In this document: one piece after another, positions 59,262 to 64,000 of the stretch | Numbering within the stretch: the first letter of the stretch is position 1 | Layout: each line of letters opens with the position of its first letter | Source of the DNA: Bacillota bacterium | GTDB taxonomy: Bacteria; Bacillota; Clostridia; Lachnospirales; Lachnospiraceae | NCBI GenBank assembly: GCA_023442465.1 | Contig: JAEZZQ010000036.1 | Location: 35,758-99,757 of the forward strand | DNA length: 64,000 bases | Direction: 5' to 3' | Made by a program: the position numbers and the translations under genes | Notes under the pieces: model-generated | Told to the model about the DNA's origin: nothing | The model's database searches: none | The model's input: only the letters and a program-made list of their open reading frames with translations

Positions 59262-61100
59262 TTGGGTAAGAATAAAAAGAAAAAACATGGTTTGAATCAA
59301 TCGGAGCCAGAGATTTTGATAAAAAGTTTTTTAGATATGATTGCTCCCTCTACCATACAGTTCTATACCGACCACTATATCTGTGGAAATACCTATCGAA
59401 GTGTTTGGGCTTTAAGGGAATATCCGACCTCTACCGATGAGCAGGCAATCCTTCGGCACTTAGGGGAAAAAGATGGGGTGACATTACGGATATATACCAG
59501 ACAAGTCACGCCAGCAGAAGAAAAGAAGATCATCAGCAATGCAGCAAATAAAAACCGTATGAAGCAGGGAAATACGGAGAACTTGCAAGAAACAGTTACG
59601 GCAGCAAGTAATCTACAGGATGTGACGAACATCATTGCGACCATGCATCGTAACAGAGAACCTTTGTTACATACAGCGGTATACATCGAACTGTCTGCTC
59701 CCGATATGGATAAGCTGAAACTATTACAGACAGAAGTTCTGACCGAACTCATACGTTCTAAATTAAATGTAGATAAGCTGTTATTACGGCAAAAGCAGGG
59801 GTTTATGTGCGTCCAACCGGCAGGGAGCAATATCTTCCGCGATCAGTTTGAACGGGCACTTCCAGCTTCCAGCGTAGCCAATCTGTTCCCCTTTAATTAT
59901 TCGGGAAAGACGGATAGGAAAGGTTTCTGTATCGGAAGGGACAAGTTCGGTAGCCATATCATTGTGGATTTTAATGAAAGGGCAGAGGATAAGACCAATT
60001 CTAATATTTTGATTTTGGGTAACTCCGGACAGGGTAAGTCATACCTATTAAAGCTATTGCTGACTATTTTAAGAGAGACCGGAATGAAGGTCATCTGCCT
60101 TGATCCGGAACATGAATATATTGACTTAACGGAAAATCTTGGGGGCTGTTTCATCGACCTGATGTCAGGAGAATATATCATCAACGTATTAGAACCAAAG
60201 ACATGGGATGAAAATGGCAGTCCGGATGACAGTGAGGCACCAAGGGCATTCCGTTGTACTTCAAAACTTAGTCAGCATATTTCTTTTTTGAAAGATTTTT
60301 TTGCTAGTTATAAGGATTTCACCGATAGTCAGATTGATACGATTGAGATTATGTTAGGAAAACTGTACGACAAATGGGGGATCACGGACCAGACGGACTT
60401 TACGAAGTGTAAGTCCACGGATTATCCGATCTTGTCAGACTTATATGATTTGATTGAAGAAGAATTTAAAGGTTTTGATGTAAAGAAAAGACAATTATAT
60501 ACAGCAGAACTTCTGCAGGAAATCTGTTTAGGACTTCACTCCATGTGCAAAGGAGCGGAGTCTAATTTCTTTAATGGGCATACCAATATCACGGATAATA
60601 GATTTGTTACTTTCGGAGTAAAAGGGCTCTTGCAGGCAAGTAAGAACGTTAAGAACGCCATGCTGTTCAATGTACTATCCTACATGTCCAACGAACTTTT
60701 AACAAATGGGAATACAGTAGCCAGCATTGATGAATTTTATCTTTTCCTGTCTAACTTAACAGCAGTGGAGTATATCCGCAACTTTTCCAAACGTGTGCGT
60801 AAGAAAGACAGTGCGGTCATCTTGGCAAGTCAGAATCTGGAGGATTTTGATTTGGAGGGGATTCGAGAATATACGAAGCCGCTGTTTTCCATTCCGACCC
60901 ATGCCTTTTTATTCAATGCCGGAAACATTGATGCCAGATTTTATATGGATACTCTCCAGCTGGAGCAAAGTGAATACAACCTGATTAAATATCCTCAACG
61001 CGGTGTGTGTCTCTATAAGTGTGGAAATGAAAGGTATAACCTGATGGTGCATGCTCCGGATTACAAGGCAAAATTATTTGGAAGTGCAGGTGGAAGGTAA
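59262..61100 (+). CDS. VirB4-type conjugation ATPase
   Basis: The 612-residue ATPase powers the type IV secretion channel. Walker A is LILGNSGQGKSYLLKLLL near residue 252, Walker B VASIDEFYLFL near 484, followed by RKKDSAVILASQNLEDF and a C-terminal YLIKYPQRG-like segment. The N-terminal 230 residues match the VirB4/CagE domain. TTG 59262 lies 12 nt after AAGGAGGG, a long spacing; an in-frame ATA at 59259 is the alternative. Confidence 0.94.
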   Translation: MGKNKKKKHGLNQSEPEILIKSFLDMIAPSTIQFYTDHYICGNTYRSVWALREYPTSTDEQAILRHLGEKDGVTLRIYTRQVTPAEEKKIISNAANKNRMKQGNTENLQETVTAASNLQDVTNIIATMHRNREPLLHTAVYIELSAPDMDKLKLLQTEVLTELIRSKLNVDKLLLRQKQGFMCVQPAGSNIFRDQFERALPASSVANLFPFNYSGKTDRKGFCIGRDKFGSHIIVDFNERAEDKTNSNILILGNSGQGKSYLLKLLLTILRETGMKVICLDPEHEYIDLTENLGGCFIDLMSGEYIINVLEPKTWDENGSPDDSEAPRAFRCTSKLSQHISFLKDFFASYKDFTDSQIDTIEIMLGKLYDKWGITDQTDFTKCKSTDYPILSDLYDLIEEEFKGFDVKKRQLYTAELLQEICLGLHSMCKGAESNFFNGHTNITDNRFVTFGVKGLLQASKNVKNAMLFNVLSYMSNELLTNGNTVASIDEFYLFLSNLTAVEYIRNFSKRVRKKDSAVILASQNLEDFDLEGIREYTKPLFSIPTHAFLFNAGNIDARFYMDTLQLEQSEYNLIKYPQRGVCLYKCGNERYNLMVHAPDYKAKLFGSAGGR

Positions 61101-61118
61101 GACCGGGGGTATTAGCGG

Positions 61119-62147
61119 ATGGATATGCGTGAGCAGAAATTCGGGATTGAGATTGAGATGACTGGATTAACAAGAGAGAAGGCCGCAAGGGTAATTGGTG
61201 ATTACTTTCAGAAACCATTCCAATATAATGGAGGAGTTTATCATACATACAGTGTGATAGATGAGCAGGGGAGAAAGTGGAAATTGATGCGGGATATAAG
61301 TATTACAGCAGAACTTAAAAATGGAAGGAGTATGGGAGAGGAATATAAGGTAGAGTTCGTTTCCCCGATCTGTGTGTATGCGGATATTGAAAAGATACAG
61401 GAGATGATCCGTAGGCTCCGTCGTGCCGGAGCCATAACAAACAACTCCTGCGGTATTCATGTTCATATCAATGCGGCTCCTCATAATGCCAAGACGCTGC
61501 GCAATATTACTAATATCATGGCCAGCAAGGAAGACTTGATCTATAAAGCCATGCAGGTGGATGTAAACAGGGAAGACCAATTCTGCCAGAAAGTTGAGAT
61601 GGAATTCTTGGAAGAACTAAACCGCAGAAAGCCGCAGACGCTGGAAGAAGTCAGCCGTATCTGGTATCAAGGTGAAGATGGAAGATACGAACATTATCAT
61701 GAAAGCCGCTATCACTGTTTAAATCTACATAGTGTATTCCAAAAAGGCACCATAGAATTTAGGCTTTTTAATTCCACTACTCATGCAGGAAAAATCAAAA
61801 CCTACATCCAATTCTGTCTTGCTATTTCTCATCAGGCATTGAGCCAAAGTTGTGCCAGCCGTGCAAAGACCCACAGTACCAATGAAAAGTATACGTTCCG
61901 GACATGGCTTTTACGACTTGGGATGATTGGTGATGAGTTCAAGACGGCCAGAAAGTTCTTGTTGGAGAATTTAGAGGGAGGAATTGCATGGAAGGAGCCA
62001 GAGCAGGCAGAAAGGCAGCGTGTTCGAATGCGTGAAGAAAGGCAGCAGATAGAGCAGGAAACACAAAGGGCAGAAGAAAGAATGGAAGTCATCCCGGAAG
62101 AGGAAAATGCTTTTGAGGAAGTGCATGTATTGGAAATGATCATGTAA
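61119..62147 (+). CDS. Amidoligase-family enzyme
   Basis: This 342-residue protein belongs to the glutamine-synthetase-like amidoligases: FGIEIEMTGLTREKAARVI at the start, EFVSPI, then SCGIHVHINAAPHNAKTLRN near residue 112 and TIEFRLFNSTTHAGKIKTYI near 212. The acidic and histidine residues in these motifs bind metal and ATP in the GS fold. The C-terminal 50 residues form a charged helix. The family joins an amine to a carboxylate of a peptide or amino acid. It precedes a GGCT-fold gene by about 30 bp within the transfer operon. Confidence 0.88.
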   Translation: MDMREQKFGIEIEMTGLTREKAARVIGDYFQKPFQYNGGVYHTYSVIDEQGRKWKLMRDISITAELKNGRSMGEEYKVEFVSPICVYADIEKIQEMIRRLRRAGAITNNSCGIHVHINAAPHNAKTLRNITNIMASKEDLIYKAMQVDVNREDQFCQKVEMEFLEELNRRKPQTLEEVSRIWYQGEDGRYEHYHESRYHCLNLHSVFQKGTIEFRLFNSTTHAGKIKTYIQFCLAISHQALSQSCASRAKTHSTNEKYTFRTWLLRLGMIGDEFKTARKFLLENLEGGIAWKEPEQAERQRVRMREERQQIEQETQRAEERMEVIPEEENAFEEVHVLEMIM

Positions 62148-62177
62148 ATGAAAAAGCAGCAAAGAAAGGAGAAGAAA

Positions 62178-62684
62178 GTGGAAAATCGTAAAAAGTATAT
62201 TGCCTATGGTTCCAACATGGATACTGGGCAGATGAGGTATCGATGTCCTACAGCAAAGGTCATTGGAACTGGGCAGGTAAAGGACTATGAATTGTTATTT
62301 CGAGGACATAAAAGAGGAGCCTTTGCCACCATAGAACCCAAAGAGGGCGGTTCTGTGCCGGTGCTTATATGGGAGATTGGACCGAATGATGAAAGGCACC
62401 TTGATGTTTATGAGGGATATCCAAGGTTCTATGGGAAAGAGGAAATAGAGGTACAGACAGAAGAGGGCGTAGAGTCCATTATGGGGTACCTTATGAATCC
62501 AGGACATGCCTTGGGAATGCCATCAAATGAGTATCTGGATACCATTAAAAGAGGGTACACGGAAGCAGGGATTCCTCTGCAAACGCTTTATGAAGCAGTG
62601 GAAAAAGTACAGGAAAGAGCAGAGAAAGAAACAGAGCGAATGGAAAGAGAGGAAATACTTTGGAACCAACAACAGCAGCTCTGA
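62178..62684 (+). CDS. Gamma-glutamylcyclotransferase-like (GGCT) protein
   Basis: The 168-residue protein has the GGCT core: KYIAYGSNMDTGQMRYRCP at residues 5-23, then HKRGAFATIEPKEGG and LDVYEGYPRFYGKEEI with the catalytic Glu near 79. GGCT enzymes break gamma-glutamyl amide bonds by cyclising the glutamyl part. A charged helix ends the protein. GTG 62178 fits AAAGGAG (62165-62171); ATG 62148 directly after the amidoligase stop lacks a site. The pair could build and remove the same bond. Confidence 0.88.
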   Translation: MENRKKYIAYGSNMDTGQMRYRCPTAKVIGTGQVKDYELLFRGHKRGAFATIEPKEGGSVPVLIWEIGPNDERHLDVYEGYPRFYGKEEIEVQTEEGVESIMGYLMNPGHALGMPSNEYLDTIKRGYTEAGIPLQTLYEAVEKVQERAEKETERMEREEILWNQQQQL

Positions 62685-63745
62685 TTGCAAAAGCAGCCGC
62701 TAACGTGCTGACGGATAAGAGAGCATGGACTGGAATCGCTTCCGTAATAGTGGCCGTATGTCTTCCGGTTATTTTAGCGGTAGTGTGCATCATGGGAATT
62801 GCCGCTGGGGGTGCGAATCATAATGTACAGGCAGTAAAATATTCTTTTCACGGTGGAAGTTTAGGGGAAAAGATGCCAGAGGATTATAGAGTCTATATCG
62901 GACAGATGAGAGGAAGTTTTGAACATCTGGATATTATTCTTACAGAAGTCAATGAAATGGCAGAGGGGGAGGAAGTAGATGACTATCTGGTGAAATCTGT
63001 GTTTTATTCTCTGTTTTTTGGCGCAGAACAGCTCCAGTTCAGTGAGGAAGAGTATAGGAAATTTATAGACTGTTTTGTACGTTACGAACAAAGAACCAAA
63101 GTAGTAATGAATGAGGATGGAGAGGAAGAAACTGTAACCTATACCGTAACGGTGCCCGTAACTGATAAGGTAGAAATTTACCAGAAGCTAAAAGAAGATG
63201 CAAAAATAACCGCAACTTATGAAGATCAGTCCAATGCTGTGAATGTCTGGTATCAGGCAAAGTATGGAAAAAGCCCGCCCTTAGAAGGAGATGGGTTTAT
63301 TGATTGGGGAAGCTGGTCTGCCACGGAAAATATCACAGTATATGACCTTGCGGCCAGCAAATATGGTGGAAAGATCGTTGATGCTGCTATGTCAAGGCTC
63401 GGTGATCCATACTCTCAGGCATATCGGGGAAAAGGTAGTTATGTGGATTGCAGTTATCTTACGATGTGGTGTTACCGGCAGGCGGGGGTTATTTTACCCG
63501 GCACGGCAGCGGAACAGGCAAGATACTGTGTGGAAAATAAATATACTATTGCAAAAGCACAACTCCAAACCGGAGACTTAGTGTTTTGGAGTTATAAGCC
63601 AAATGGCAGATTTATGAATGTGACTCATGTAGGTATTTATGCCGGGGACGGAATGGTAGTGGATGCTTCTTCCTCAAAAGGAAAAGTTGTGTATCGAAAT
63701 TTATTTGACAGTGATAAACAGGTGCTTTATGGCAGACCACAGTAG
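62660..63745 (+). CDS. NlpC/P60 peptidoglycan hydrolase of the transfer operon
   Basis: The 361-residue protein has an N-terminal membrane helix (about 27-50), a central domain with EYRKFIDCFVRYEQRTKVV, and a C-terminal NlpC/P60 domain: catalytic Cys in YVDCSYLTMWCYRQ (near residue 264), His in THVGIYAGDGMV near 322. It corresponds to the CwlT/Orf14-type wall hydrolase that opens the wall for the conjugation channel. The usual extra lysozyme-like domain is not evident. TTG 62660 is used, behind GAGG, overlapping the GGCT gene by 25 bp. Confidence 0.9.
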   Translation: MEPTTAALIAKAAANVLTDKRAWTGIASVIVAVCLPVILAVVCIMGIAAGGANHNVQAVKYSFHGGSLGEKMPEDYRVYIGQMRGSFEHLDIILTEVNEMAEGEEVDDYLVKSVFYSLFFGAEQLQFSEEEYRKFIDCFVRYEQRTKVVMNEDGEEETVTYTVTVPVTDKVEIYQKLKEDAKITATYEDQSNAVNVWYQAKYGKSPPLEGDGFIDWGSWSATENITVYDLAASKYGGKIVDAAMSRLGDPYSQAYRGKGSYVDCSYLTMWCYRQAGVILPGTAAEQARYCVENKYTIAKAQLQTGDLVFWSYKPNGRFMNVTHVGIYAGDGMVVDASSSKGKVVYRNLFDSDKQVLYGRPQ

Positions 63746-63753
63746 TGTTCTTT

Positions 63754-63775
63754 GATGCCGTAGGCATCTGTTTTT
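63754..63775 (+). terminator. Short hairpin with T run after the P60 gene
   Basis: GATGCC (63754-63759) pairs with GGCATC (63763-63768) around GTA, followed by TGTTTTT. Confidence 0.6.
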
Positions 63776-63820
63776 CGCGGACCAGAAACCAAGAAAGCAT
63801 TATTGAAAAGGAGAAATATA

Positions 63821-63892
63821 TGGCAGAGAAAGAAATTAAGATTCAGTTTCCAGAAGAGAAAATAGAAGCATTAAGCCTGAATTATTCATGAT
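63821..63892 (+). pseudogene. Truncated small element gene (DUF6103-like start)
   Basis: The frame codes for AEKEIKIQFPEEKIEAL and then five unrelated-looking residues before a stop, 23 residues in all. AAAAGGAG precedes the ATG. The start agrees with the beginning of DUF6103-type proteins, which I recall as longer and located in this place in related elements. It seems cut at about 63874-63880 by foreign sequence. It could alternatively be a genuine short peptide. Confidence 0.45.
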
Positions 63893-64000
63893 AATTCATT
63901 CAGCAGCGGCTAAATCCGCTTAGTTACAAGCTTTTAACTGAATATTGCATTTCACTTATTAAGTGAATAGAAAAAGAACCAAACTTTTGTTAAAATTAAG
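63877..64000 (+). other. Edge sequence, possibly the end of an inserted element
   Basis: After the truncated frame the sequence becomes AT-rich and shows two small inverted repeats, AGCGG/CCGCT (near 63904-63919) and TTCACT/AGTGAA (near 63952-63967). No frame is seen before the window ends. This would fit the start of an insertion sequence, but no transposase is visible. Confidence 0.3.

Larger units (their letters stand above)
35341..64000 (+). mobile_element. Left part of an integrative conjugative element behind rlmD
   Basis: From about 35.35 kb on, all genes face right and belong to element families: DUF4314, ArdA-like, YodL, SpoVG, Tad pilus genes, VirB2/VirB4/VirB6-like genes, NlpC/P60, DNA methylases. 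The 3' end of rumA/rlmD is a known integration site for ICEs of streptococci and other Firmicutes, so the junction probably lies at or just after the rlmD stop. The right end, integrase, relaxase and coupling protein are outside the window, so no att pair can be shown. Confidence 0.8.

Noticed and set aside
35341..64000. A second copy of the rlmD end marking the right att site
   Set aside because: No matching copy was noticed in the window by eye; the element appears to continue past the right edge.

Overview
The window looks like a chromosome segment of a low-GC Firmicute of the Lachnospiraceae / Clostridium cluster XIVa kind. The signs are a threonyl T-box leader before thrS, an L20-type leader before infC-rpmI-rplT with an AUU-start infC, a B. 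subtilis-type Fe-S PurF, strong AGGAGG ribosome binding sites, and element genes of types known from that family. Every assignment here was made by eye from sequence and translated proteins; no database search was run.

Bases 1-35340 are mostly core chromosome. In order they hold: the tail of an unknown protein with a TPR protein and a coiled-coil membrane protein; an amino-acid ABC importer (binding protein, permease, ATPase); purC, purF and purB with a second PurF-like protein that lacks the catalytic cysteine; an HD hydrolase; purA; a LysR regulator; a HAD phosphatase; a PAS/GGDEF/HD-GYP signalling protein; a SEC-C protein; the T-box, a small Cys-tailed membrane protein and thrS; a DUF1540 protein; the infC operon; pepD; an AI-2E family permease; tRNA-Pro(AGG); a cupin; a DUF975 protein; a chemoreceptor; several hydrolases; and an RlmD/RumA-type 23S rRNA methyltransferase with a very long repetitive N-terminal extension. 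Several gaps hold degenerate tandem arrays with 14-bp or 32-bp periods, and one holds an exact-period 115-bp duplication.

From about 35.35 kb to the right edge the window enters an integrative conjugative element (ICE) that seems to sit directly behind rlmD. All its genes point right. It opens with small accessory proteins (DUF4314, ArdA-like, YodL, AbrB-like, SpoVG) and a Dam-type methylase. A complete Gram-positive Tad/Flp pilus locus follows: pilin, prepilin peptidase, CpaB, TadZ, TadA, TadB, TadC and two TadE-like proteins. The conjugative type IV secretion genes come next: a VirB2-like protein, a VirB6/TrbL-like protein, a PrgI-like protein, VirB4 and an NlpC/P60 hydrolase. Among them lie a cytosine methyltransferase with a second protein encoded inside it in another frame, and an amidoligase-GGCT pair. 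Relaxase, coupling protein and integrase are not in the window, so the element continues to the right.

The points most worth a second look are the dual-coded methyltransferase region; a 652-bp gene-carrying insertion with 15-bp inverted ends and 24-bp flanking repeats; the pairing of a Tad pilus with a conjugation machine; the amidoligase-GGCT pair inside the transfer operon; the repeated hairpin-plus-T-run signals before element genes; and the PurF paralog without its glutaminase nucleophile.
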